Assembly: GCF_016772275.1 (NCBI RefSeq)
Contig: NZ_CP065425.1
Coordinates: 610,001 to 674,000, forward strand
Source: Heyndrickxia vini
Lineage (GTDB): Bacteria; Bacillota; Bacilli; Bacillales; Bacillaceae_C
DNA: 64,000 nt
Direction of reading: 5' to 3'
Part shown: one piece after another, positions 23,973-31,794 of the stretch
How positions within the stretch are numbered: position 1 is the first letter of the stretch
How the letters are laid out: each line of letters opens with the position of its first letter
The notes under the pieces: model-generated
Database searches by the model: none
What the model was told of the DNA's origin: nothing
Seen by the model: the letters and a program-made list of their open reading frames with translations, nothing else
Translations under genes and position numbers: made by a program

Positions 23973-24380
23973 TTATGACTGAATCGTTGTATTCACTGAG
24001 AGACCCGTTGTATTTGTAGTGGATGAAGCAGTAATATTTACTACCTCAATATTGACGGAAACACCAATGGTAAGAGCCGTACGAATCGTGAGGTTGTTTG
24101 CTGTAAGGGTTACGAGTCCACCTTGTTGCAAAATGCCATTCACAAATACGTTGTAAAATGTATCTGCGCCGGGAACTGGTAATCCACCAGGGGGCAAGTT
24201 AACGCCTTGGTCATTTTTAAAAGAAGTAGCTGGTACCGTTGTCACTCCACCTAAAATATTTCCAATGACAACACTAGCGAAATAACGTGAAACAATTGGT
24301 GTTACAGCTGTTTGTGTAGTGGTAGTTCCTGAAAGGGTACTTGTTGCTGATTGGTACGGCTTTATCAACCGCAATGACAT
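23973..24380 (-). CDS. DUF4183-domain protein
   Basis: This 135-residue Thr/Val-rich protein has the DUF4183 signature FYNVFVNGILQQGG followed by LTANNLTIRTALTIGVSVNIEVV. These proteins occur in spore-forming Bacilli, often near exosporium or collagen-like genes. I infer a spore-surface role, which is not shown by the sequence. There is no signal peptide, as expected for a mother-cell protein. GGGAGGG precedes the ATG. A terminator separates it from the two upstream paralogues. Confidence 0.82.
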   Translation of the reverse strand: MSLRLIKPYQSATSTLSGTTTTQTAVTPIVSRYFASVVIGNILGGVTTVPATSFKNDQGVNLPPGGLPVPGADTFYNVFVNGILQQGGLVTLTANNLTIRTALTIGVSVNIEVVNITASSTTNTTGLSVNTTIQS

Positions 24381-24463
24381 TGCAAATCCCTCCCTTTGTT
24401 ATGACTTCTTTTACTATATGTCCTGGCAATGAAAAAACCTGTATGTTTGTCCAAAAATGTCAA

Positions 24464-24492
24464 AAACGCTGCTCTTTTCGAACAGCGTGCAT
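24464..24492 (-). terminator. Terminator between DUF4183 genes
   Basis: On the minus strand ACGCTG...CAGCGT-type stem (ACGCTGTTC with GAGCAGCGT) is followed by TTTTTG. It may reduce expression of the third gene relative to the first two. Confidence 0.7.
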
Positions 24493-24496
24493 ATCG

Positions 24497-24910
24497 CTAA
24501 GTGTTAACGGTTGTAGAAACAGTTAGTCCAGTTACATCCGTTGTTGACGTTGATGCTGCGGTTGTATCAACAATTTCAAGAACAACTGGCACTCCGACAA
24601 GAACGGCCGCATTAATTGTAAGGTTAGTCGTTGTAAGAGTTGAGAGTCCCTCCTGTTGAAGCACTCCATTTATAAATACATTAAAATATTCATTTGCTGA
24701 AACCGTAGGCAGGGAGGTAAGGACGGTTCCTGAATCATCGGAGAAACTAGCAGCAGGAATGGTTGTTGTACTTCCAGTTACGTTACCTGCAGCTACATTG
24801 GCTACATATCGATTTGATGTAGGAGTAACATCAGTATCGGTTGTCGTAGTAGCAGTTCCTCCAATTTCACCATTCACTTGGATAAATAACTTCACAAGAT
24901 CCAATGCCAA
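24497..24910 (-). CDS. DUF4183-domain protein
   Basis: The 137-residue protein is a paralogue of the 23973 product: EYFNVFINGVLQQEGLSTLT then TNLTINAAVLVGVPVVLEIV, with Thr/Ser-rich ends. It follows the 24923 gene by 12 bp and is surely co-transcribed with it. TTGAGGGGGTG lies upstream of the ATG. No signal peptide or membrane helix is present. Confidence 0.82.
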   Translation of the reverse strand: MALDLVKLFIQVNGEIGGTATTTTDTDVTPTSNRYVANVAAGNVTGSTTTIPAASFSDDSGTVLTSLPTVSANEYFNVFINGVLQQEGLSTLTTTNLTINAAVLVGVPVVLEIVDTTAASTSTTDVTGLTVSTTVNT

Positions 24911-24922
24911 GTTTTCACCCCC

Positions 24923-25261
24923 TCAATAAATAGTAATGAACTGCAAAATGATTGGAACCCCTTTTATAGGCAATTCAGATGTAAGAATCTGAAATTCCCC
25001 TTGTGAAATTTTGAAGTTTTGGATGGGCTGCAGTACAGCATTAATAAACACATTCACGAACGAAACTGTATTAGGATCAAGAATTTGACTGCCTTCCTCG
25101 GCTCCATCACGATCATAATAAACCCTCTTCTTCCCATCGGAATAAGTGTAGAAGGTTTTTATATCAGTGCTTTGAGGCAATTTCACCCGTATCGTTTCTT
25201 GATAAATAATAGGAAATTGCAAACTTGGTCCGGGTATTTTATTGTTCTTGGGTGCCATCAT
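24923..25261 (-). CDS. DUF4183-related protein
   Basis: The 112-residue protein is a divergent relative: FVNVFINAVLQPIQNFKISQGEFQILTSELPIKGVPIILQFI aligns with the DUF4183 core of its two neighbours (given here only as the pattern VFIN-x-VLQ then G-V-P-I-I-L). Its N-terminal half is charged rather than Thr-rich. GGGAGG lies immediately before ATGATG, so the second ATG is the better spaced start. It is the first gene of the operon. Confidence 0.75.
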   Translation of the reverse strand: MMAPKNNKIPGPSLQFPIIYQETIRVKLPQSTDIKTFYTYSDGKKRVYYDRDGAEEGSQILDPNTVSFVNVFINAVLQPIQNFKISQGEFQILTSELPIKGVPIILQFITIY

Positions 25262-25321
25262 CCTCCCCCCATAATCGTTTCAAAATACAAATAGACACTA
25301 TAGGATATTCATCTTTATTTG

Positions 25322-25380
25322 TATGGTTACTGGTTTGTAGATGGTATTCCTCTTCGATGTTCTCAAACCGGTACATAACC
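25322..25380. other. Unassigned hairpin in the divergent promoter region
   Basis: TACTGGTTTG (about 25328-25337) pairs over 10 bp with CAAACCGGTA (25364-25373), and GGT/ACC extends the stem. It has a 26-nt apical region and lacks a T-tract. It may be part of the 5' leader of the DUF4183 operon or a regulator site. Confidence 0.3.
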
Positions 25381-25511
25381 TCCCTGTGAAAAAAGATTTA
25401 CAACTTTTTCACTATAAATTACTATAAATATTGTAAATTATACTAATTAAAAAGAAGCAACTATGCGTGGGAGTCGGTTTTATAATGATAGAAAAGGGAG
25501 CGTCAATTGTA

Positions 25512-26765
25512 ATGAGTACAACTTTGAGAAATAGCTTTTTTATTTTGGCATTGCTTGGGTGTTTATTTTTTACACCGCAATTACCAACGTTGGCAGTAAA
25601 TAATCAGGAAACAATCAATCTCGACTTTAGTGAGGGATTTACACCGTATGAAAAAAACGGGAAGTGGGGGTTTATGAATAATCAAGGGAAAATCGTCATA
25701 AAGCCTCAATATGATTATGTTGAAAACTTTTCAAATGGCCAAGCAGCCGTTGAGACGAATAAGAAATGGGGAACCATTAACAAAAAAGGCAAAGTAATCA
25801 TTAAACCCCAATATGAAAATCTAGTAACCCTCGATGAAAAAGGTCTTTTGGCATTTAAAAAGGCGAGCAAATGGGGATTTATGAATTCTCAAGGGAAAGT
25901 TATTGTGAAACCTCAGTATGATAGTTTTCAAGGTTTCGTGGAAGGTCTTGCAGCTGTTGAAAAACATGAAAAATGGGGATACATCAACAAACAGGGGAAG
26001 GAAGTCATTAAGCCTCAATATGATAGCGTAGAGTTTTTCTCTAATGGGTTGGCCAGTGTTCAAATGAACGGGAAATATGGCTTTATTAATAAACAAGGGA
26101 AGGTAGTCATTAAGATCCAATATGGATACGCCAAGAGTTTCGTAGAGGATCTAGCGTATGTAGTAATGGGAGATAGTAATGGACTTATCAATACAAAGGG
26201 AAAAATGGTATTTACATTCCCTTACGAAAATAATTTTGATTTTTTCTCAGAAGGCATGACGACGATTGAAAAGAATGGGAAATGGGGGTTCATTAATAAG
26301 ACCGGAAAAGAAGTTATCAAACCTATTTATGATGAGGCATTCAATTTTTATGAAGGGTTGGCACTTGTTAATTTGAACGGGAAATATGGCATGATCAACA
26401 AACTAGGGAAAATCATTATTAGCCCTCAGTATGACAATTATTTTTATTATAATGAAGGACGTGCGGCAGTACAAAAAAACGGCAGATGGGGTTTCATTAA
26501 TAAACAAGGCAAAGTTGTAATCAATCCACAATTCGGTCAAGCGGACAATTTCGTAGAAGGTTTAGCAGCTGTTGAAAAAAATGGGAAATGGGGATTCATC
26601 AATAAACAAGGAAAAGTTATTGTCAAGCCTCAATATGACAGTGTCAGAAATTTCACCGGTGGTCTAGCCGCTGTGAATAGAAACGGCAAATGGGGATTTA
26701 TTAATAGGCAAGGCAAAGTAATCATTCAAATCAAATACCGTGGAAATCTTCCATGGGTTGGATAA
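25512..26765 (+). CDS. Exported WG-repeat protein (11 repeats)
   Basis: The 417-residue protein has a signal peptide (TTLRNSFFILALLGCLFF, cleavage near TLA-VN). Eleven WG repeats follow, most with the full K-W-G-F-I-N-x-x-G-K-V-x-I-K-P-Q-Y-D core. The sixth is degenerate (SNGLINTKGKMVF). ATG 25512 and ATG 25485 both have GGGAG 11 nt upstream, so the start is uncertain by nine codons. It is a paralogue of the 18888 product, with higher repeat identity, suggesting more recent repeat expansion. Confidence 0.83.
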   Translation: MSTTLRNSFFILALLGCLFFTPQLPTLAVNNQETINLDFSEGFTPYEKNGKWGFMNNQGKIVIKPQYDYVENFSNGQAAVETNKKWGTINKKGKVIIKPQYENLVTLDEKGLLAFKKASKWGFMNSQGKVIVKPQYDSFQGFVEGLAAVEKHEKWGYINKQGKEVIKPQYDSVEFFSNGLASVQMNGKYGFINKQGKVVIKIQYGYAKSFVEDLAYVVMGDSNGLINTKGKMVFTFPYENNFDFFSEGMTTIEKNGKWGFINKTGKEVIKPIYDEAFNFYEGLALVNLNGKYGMINKLGKIIISPQYDNYFYYNEGRAAVQKNGRWGFINKQGKVVINPQFGQADNFVEGLAAVEKNGKWGFINKQGKVIVKPQYDSVRNFTGGLAAVNRNGKWGFINRQGKVIIQIKYRGNLPWVG

Positions 26766-27235
26766 AAAAGGAATTTAAGTGCCAGGCACCAATGATCTCG
26801 GTCACTTCGTATAAGGGGAAATAGTCCATTAATAACGAAGTGTCCAGTGGTAGTCGGAGAAAATGCTTGCAGGTCAAAAAGGAGTAACGGCTTTATCCGC
26901 TTATTCAAAAGGGTGGGTTGTTGCTTCTTTTTTTTATTCTAAAATAACAATATATTATTTGTTGAAAAATAAAAATCGGAGCAATCACCTTCTATTAATA
27001 GGTGAAAATATGTGAAATGAAAGTTCCTTATTATGGTTGTGTTGGTAATAATTTAGACAGTGTGCGAGATTTTAAACAAGATGATATATTGATATAATTT
27101 ACAAGGTTCATTTTTCACAAATTGCAGCTATTTGTTTTTTCGATTAACGAAATCGTATTCTAATAGATTATTTCGCAAGGCTATGAAAAATGACCCAATA
27201 CATAAATTGATTCAAAAAAAGGGGTGAGTTTAAAA
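26766..27235. other. Intergenic stretch of 470 bases
   Basis: No gene is seen. GTGCCAGGCACC near 26778 belongs to a palindromic motif that recurs at 49292-49341 and, in part, near 1550. The rest is AT-rich and presumably includes the promoter of the next gene. Confidence 0.35.
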
Positions 27236-27571
27236 ATGAAAATTTGGGTAGCGATTTTAAGTATTATTGGTGGTATTTCTGGTATTATTTCTGGTTTTCT
27301 TGTAACTGCAGGTGGAACGGTTTTCGGAGAAAGTGAGATGGCGAGTGACGGAGCATCAGTATTTTGGTTAAGTATTCTTGCTATATTTGTTGGGTTCCTT
27401 TCTTGGATTCCTAAGGCCGCTGTTAGAAAAATCTGTGGAGTCCTTCTTATTATCTTTTCTATTTACGGATTTTTTGTAAATGGCTTATTTTTTACCTTTG
27501 CATTTATCTTTTTAATCATTGCTGGTTTTATGGCATTATTTATGAAACCTAAAGAAAAAAAGTCAAAATGA
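27236..27571 (+). CDS. Small four-helix membrane protein (DUF4064-like)
   Basis: The 111-residue product has four hydrophobic segments (about 3-25, 38-55, 62-78 and 80-103) and a basic tail KPKEKKSK. Glycine-rich first helix IIGGISGIISGF and the overall layout resemble DUF4064 proteins, with modest confidence. ATG 27236 is preferred: GGGGTGAG lies just upstream. A GTG four codons earlier would overlap that site. A terminator follows. Confidence 0.65.
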   Translation: MKIWVAILSIIGGISGIISGFLVTAGGTVFGESEMASDGASVFWLSILAIFVGFLSWIPKAAVRKICGVLLIIFSIYGFFVNGLFFTFAFIFLIIAGFMALFMKPKEKKSK

Positions 27572-27622
27572 AAGTAATTGAACTCATACAATTTTAACGA
27601 AATATATAAATTAGCGTGTATG

Positions 27623-27662
27623 AAAGCTCTATGGAGAATGAATCTCTGTAGGGCTTTTTTTC
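27623..27662 (+). terminator. Terminator after the 27236 gene
   Basis: AAAGCTCTATGGAGA pairs with TCTCTGTAGGGCTTT, followed by TTTTT. Confidence 0.88.
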
Positions 27663-27915
27663 ACTTGCTGCCTTCTATTCTTAGCGGGCATTGTCCACCA
27701 TGATTTTCGCTCTATCTTTAAAATAGGGGGAAAAAGGAACTATATACAATATATAGATAATGTTCTATATTATTCTAGTGAAAAAGGTCTGCTCGTTCAT
27801 CTCCTCGACTTTCACAGCTTTGTCCCTACTTGAATCGTAATCTATAAATCTATATTTCTTTCGGAGATAGAGTGGAGAGGACTGTACTTAGAATAGGGAG
27901 GAGAAGGTTGAAGCC
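27663..27915. other. Intergenic stretch before the GH19 gene
   Basis: No gene is seen. AT-rich inverted segments near 27740-27775 (ACTATATAC, ATATAGATAATG, CTATATTATTC) may carry a promoter or operator, but I cannot define boxes. Confidence 0.25.
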
Positions 27916-29241
27916 ATGTGGAAAAGATTAATGGCAATAGTAGTGACTGCATTTTTAATTTTTGTAAGTATGGGATCATGGGATTCCCAAGCGGCGCCGC
28001 TCGCTAAAAGCGAAACAAAACAAGTAAAACAAACCAAATTAAAGCTAACTTCTATTACGAACCTCTATGATGCTGCTGATTTTTCCAAGAAAAGAAAGGA
28101 AAGTTTAGCGCCACAAACTGTAACAGTCATCACTTCAACAGGGACTGGATGGTATAAAATTAAAACCTGGTTAGGGGAAAAGTGGATTACTCCAAAAGGA
28201 GTGAAGCTAAAACTTACCAAAACAGCTCCTTTATATAATGAAGCTGATTTTTCCAAAAAAAGAAAAGAAAGTGTCTCTCCCCAAACCGTAACGGTCATTG
28301 ATGCAACAGGAACCGGCTGGTACAAAATCAAAACGTGGTTAGGAGAAAAGTGGGTTGCTCCGAACGGGGCGAAATTAAAGTTAAGTAAGACGACTACATT
28401 ATACAATCAACCCGATTTTTCCAAAAAAAGAAACGAGAAACTTTCCCCGCAAACAGTTACTGTCACAGGTGCGACAGGAACAGGCTGGTATAAAATCAAG
28501 ACATGGTTAGGGGAAAAATGGGTTTCACCAGATGGTGTGTCTATGAAACTAGTTTCCACTACAAATTTATACGATAAACCAGACGTAACAAAAAGGCGGA
28601 AGGAAAAGCTATCACCACAAAGTGTAACGGTCATCGATACAGCAAGTAACGGCTGGTATAAGATCAAAACATGGATAGGCGAAAAATGGATTCTTCCAAA
28701 TAAACCGGCAGAAAATATTGGGAAGGCATATATAACTAGTGATCAATTAAAAAAATTAGGCTGGGTAAATATTACGACTTCCATGTTAAAAGACTTGAAT
28801 AACTGCCTAAAAAGATATAATATTACCACCCCGCAAAGAATTCGGCACTTCATGAGTCAGGCAAGTCATGAATCAAGCGCGGGACGATATACAAAAGAAA
28901 TCGCAAGTGGAAAAGCATACGAGGGACGAAAAGATCTAGGCAATATCTATAAAGGCGATGGGCCAAAATTCAAAGGGGCTGGTTATATCCAATTAACCGG
29001 CAGATACAACTATCAACGTTTTTCAACGGCAATCAAAGATACAAAGGTTATGAGTGGAGTAAACTACGTTTCGGTCACTTATCCGTGGACGAGTGCCGGT
29101 TTTTGGTGGAATTCCAACAATATGAACGCACTGTGTGATCGTGGTGCAACAGTAAAGGAAATCACGAGAAGAGTAAACGGTGGTTACAACGGATTAACCG
29201 ATAGGGAAAGATATTATAATCTTGCTATTAAAATATTTTAA
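27916..29241 (+). CDS. Secreted GH19-type glycoside hydrolase with four SH3-like repeats
   Basis: The 441-residue protein has a signal peptide (1-27). Four near-identical 56-residue wall-binding repeats follow, at about 41-96, 97-152, 153-208 and 209-262. Each contains LY-x-x-x-D-x-x-K-x-R, [17 protein letters not shown] and GEKW. A GH19 (chitinase/endolysin) domain spans about 270-441: [10 protein letters not shown] with the catalytic Glu near 319, then [16 protein letters not shown] and SAGFWWN. Chitinase and peptidoglycan hydrolase activity are both possible; wall-binding repeats favour an autolysin or exolysin. The repeat unit is unusually homogeneous, suggesting recent duplication. Confidence 0.87.
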   Translation: MWKRLMAIVVTAFLIFVSMGSWDSQAAPLAKSETKQVKQTKLKLTSITNLYDAADFSKKRKESLAPQTVTVITSTGTGWYKIKTWLGEKWITPKGVKLKLTKTAPLYNEADFSKKRKESVSPQTVTVIDATGTGWYKIKTWLGEKWVAPNGAKLKLSKTTTLYNQPDFSKKRNEKLSPQTVTVTGATGTGWYKIKTWLGEKWVSPDGVSMKLVSTTNLYDKPDVTKRRKEKLSPQSVTVIDTASNGWYKIKTWIGEKWILPNKPAENIGKAYITSDQLKKLGWVNITTSMLKDLNNCLKRYNITTPQRIRHFMSQASHESSAGRYTKEIASGKAYEGRKDLGNIYKGDGPKFKGAGYIQLTGRYNYQRFSTAIKDTKVMSGVNYVSVTYPWTSAGFWWNSNNMNALCDRGATVKEITRRVNGGYNGLTDRERYYNLAIKIF

Positions 29242-29447
29242 TCAGATTTGGTGTTTTTTCAGAAATTTAATGCTTTTGAAAGAACACCTTTTTCTACTTA
29301 TTAAAAATTATTTTTACATAATAATTATAAATAACAAAACCCCTAAAATCGGCTGGAAAACAATACCTCTTTACTTGATAAGTTATACTGGCATATTATT
29401 GAAAATGGTGATTTTATAAATACTACAACTTTTTTGGGGGTATACAA

Positions 29448-29960
29448 ATGAAAAAAAGACTATTAGCTTCCTTAAGCATATTTGTTCTTGCTGGAAGTAT
29501 TTTGGCTGGTTGCGGTGAAACACAAGTAGAAAAGGTTGATAAAAAATCAAGCGAAAAGACGGAGCAAAAAGCAAAAAATCAAATTTTTAAAGTAGGAGAT
29601 ACCGTGAAGGTGAACGGACTTGAAGTTACTATTACAAAGGCGTCTTTTACAAAGCCTGAACAATACTCAAAGGCTAAAAAAGGAAATGTTCTTACATTAG
29701 AACTTTCTACGAAAAATTCAGGGGATGATTCAGCATTCATCGATAATACTGAGTTTAATCTTTATGATAAAGATGGCAATCAGTTAGAAGAATATTATGG
29801 ATATGATGATATCGCGATCTCTGGAGATGTCAACAAAGGGAAAAAACTAACTGGTAAGCTTTATTATGATGTACCGAAAGCAGATAGTTATGAATTAATA
29901 TATAAACCAAGTTTCACCTTAGATAGCAAGGAAATTAAGTTTAAGATTGACGTAAAATAA
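29448..29960 (+). CDS. DUF4352-type lipoprotein
   Basis: The 170-residue protein has a lipoprotein signal peptide with lipobox LAGC (Cys22), a charged Lys/Glu linker (about 24-45) and a beta-sandwich domain (about 46-170). The domain fits DUF4352: FKVGDTVKVNGLEVTI, VLTLELSTKNSGDD, LYDKDGNQ, GKKLTGKLYYDVPK. Such immunoglobulin-like lipoproteins sit outside the membrane. Their roles are mostly unknown. The ATG follows a run TTTTTTGGGGG with a usable spacing. A terminator follows. Confidence 0.82.
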   Translation: MKKRLLASLSIFVLAGSILAGCGETQVEKVDKKSSEKTEQKAKNQIFKVGDTVKVNGLEVTITKASFTKPEQYSKAKKGNVLTLELSTKNSGDDSAFIDNTEFNLYDKDGNQLEEYYGYDDIAISGDVNKGKKLTGKLYYDVPKADSYELIYKPSFTLDSKEIKFKIDVK

Positions 29961-29973
29961 TATGATTGATTAG

Positions 29974-30003
29974 AAAAGTGCTAGCGTTTGTAGCACTTTT
30001 TTG
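29974..30003 (+). terminator. Terminator after the DUF4352 lipoprotein
   Basis: AAAGTGCTA pairs with TGTAGCACTTT, followed by TTTTG. Confidence 0.85.
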
Positions 30004-30140
30004 CATTTTTAAATCTAGTCATACAGAACATTTCTCCTATTCTATTTACTTTTCCAAGATTATCTATTAATTTAAAAGTAAGACGAAAGTACCTAGGGAA
30101 ATTGTCACGTTAAAAGAAAACAGCGGGAGAAGGTTCAAAA

Positions 30141-31166
30141 ATGAGGAAATTTAAATCGGTAGTAATTTGTGCTCTGATCACCTTAAGTTTCATTCTGGTT
30201 CTTTCAGTAAGCGCACAAAAGTCCTATGCGACAAGTGTAACTGCAGCTCCAGAAATTCGTGTCATTAATGATACGACGGTCATGTTTCATGCACCAAAAG
30301 AGAAATATAAGGGCTATGTCTATTACCATTTTTATTATGAAAAGGATGGAGAGTACGAAACATCTAACGCCATTGGAATTTACGGTGGGGACTACGTTAA
30401 CTTCGTCAATATTGAAAGAAACGGGAAGTATGCAATATCAGCAGAAGTAGAAAATGGATTGAAAAAAGAAAGCAAGAAAATCTATTTTGAAATTAAACAC
30501 TCAAAAAAGAATGTAAGCCTAGAAAACGCGTTTAACACGGATCCGAATTATAAGGATGAATTGGGCGTTTCAATTGAATTTAAGAATTACTTTGAACTTG
30601 GACCGGCAACGGGAAAGAAGAGTACGATTTATCGCATGTATACGATCAATAAAGATGGCAGTCTTAAACTAAAGACAACAAAAAAAGTATCACCGGATGA
30701 TTATGCCTATCTTCCTAGATATAAAGGTGTTAGAGATTATGCATTTAGTAAAGTCGTAGATGGGAAGGAAAGTAAACTTACACTTTTCATGTATGATAAA
30801 AATTTCAAGTATATAGACCGTTTTGTTTCTCCAAATCAAAATACTAATAAAATAGCTTATCCAAAGGAAAAAGTGATCAAAACAACAAGCGAGCTCAAAA
30901 AGTTTATCACTTCAACGGTATCAGGCAAAAAAAACCAATTTGTTACGATTAATAACAAAAAAATAGAAAAAGAATTATTAAAACGAAATTTCTCAGATAA
31001 ATTATATGCCCAAATGTTCACCAACAAAAAAGATAGAGACAAATACAAAAAACTGATTAAGGAGGTTTATTATCGCTACAGAGTTTCCGAATCCAATAAA
31101 TATAAAGGACTAAAGGAAATTCATCTATATAAAGTTGAACCGCTTTATATAGATAGAAGTTATTAG
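30141..31166 (+). CDS. Secreted hypothetical protein
   Basis: The 341-residue protein has a signal peptide (1-30, ending SYA-TS). An Fn3-like first domain (about 35-120: PEIRVINDTTVMFHAPKEKY ... GKYAISAEVENG) is followed by a lysine-rich remainder with no family I recognise. The tail from about 245 (KTTSELKKFITSTVSGK) looks helical and charged. GGGAGAAGG precedes the ATG. It is monocistronic with its own terminator and is probably associated with the envelope. Confidence 0.65.
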   Translation: MRKFKSVVICALITLSFILVLSVSAQKSYATSVTAAPEIRVINDTTVMFHAPKEKYKGYVYYHFYYEKDGEYETSNAIGIYGGDYVNFVNIERNGKYAISAEVENGLKKESKKIYFEIKHSKKNVSLENAFNTDPNYKDELGVSIEFKNYFELGPATGKKSTIYRMYTINKDGSLKLKTTKKVSPDDYAYLPRYKGVRDYAFSKVVDGKESKLTLFMYDKNFKYIDRFVSPNQNTNKIAYPKEKVIKTTSELKKFITSTVSGKKNQFVTINNKKIEKELLKRNFSDKLYAQMFTNKKDRDKYKKLIKEVYYRYRVSESNKYKGLKEIHLYKVEPLYIDRSY

Positions 31167-31172
31167 ATTAAC

Positions 31173-31211
31173 GAAGTTCTGCTGGGGGAAACCTCCGCAG
31201 AACTTTTTTAT
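31173..31211 (+). terminator. Terminator after the 30141 gene
   Basis: GAAGTTCTGC pairs with GCAGAACTTT across about 14 nt, followed by TTTT. Confidence 0.85.
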
Positions 31212-31229
31212 ATTAAAATTTGTAATTTG

Positions 31230-31295
31230 GAATGGGCTATGATGCGCAAACCCAAAATATGAATTACAAACTCGCAAGTACGATCCCCAAAACCA
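31230..31295. repeat. Degenerate copy of the TCACAAA dispersed repeat
   Basis: GGGCTATGATGCGCAAAC, TATGAATTACAAAC and TACGATCCCCAAAAC follow in the same order as in the copies at 9191-9398 and 23855-23930. Confidence 0.5.
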
Positions 31296-31312
31296 TCTCC
31301 TAACTCCATAAC

Positions 31313-31395
31313 AAAAAAACACTGAGCCCCTTCAAAGCTCAGTGTTTCACAAGACGGAAAAGTTAGAAATAAGGTACCAACCAAAACCTTACCGT
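31313..31395 (-). ncRNA. Candidate small RNA of about 83 nt
   Basis: On the minus strand a promoter TCGACA (31431-31426), 18-nt spacer and TATAAT (31407-31402) is followed after about 90 nt by a textbook terminator: AAACACTGAGC (31347-31337) pairs with GCTCAGTGTTT (31327-31317) and runs into seven T. Between them there is no reading frame. The 5' part contains TAAGGT/ACCTTA arms around TTTGGTTGG. The terminator serves no annotated gene on that strand. Spo0A-like cores overlap the promoter. The target is unknown. Confidence 0.55.
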
Positions 31396-31425
31396 GCTTT
31401 CATTATATCGAATTATGTCGATATT

Positions 31426-31794
31426 TGTCGATGAGGAAAACTGCTTAAATTTCAAATCAGGACTTCTCACTTATCTATTTTTAGAAGATTGTAATAGGAC
31501 ACTAAATTTTAATAATAAACTGCCAGGTCTTTCCTACTGAGCCAAAGGAATTAGTACTAGATTATACCATTATAGAACATTAGTAATATTTATATAATTC
31601 ATTATATTTCTATTTACTAAATAGACTAAAAGTGGTAAATTTTTATCGTATAGCATATTTCGACAGAACTATGCGAATATTTGTAGTCTATTGAAAGGAG
31701 GCTATAAGAATAGTCTTTTTAAGTAGAGAAATTGTTGATTGTTTTCTATTAAATAATCAGCAACCGACAGAAAAAATAGAACGGGGGGAAGTAT
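31426..31794. promoter_or_regulatory. Upstream region of the first subtilase gene
   Basis: No gene is seen. A TTTCGACAG element (31666-31674) contains a reverse Spo0A-like core. A second strong AAAGGAGG sequence near 31695 is not followed by a start codon at a good distance. The promoter of the protease gene is probably between 31600 and 31690 but no clear boxes were identified. Confidence 0.35.
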
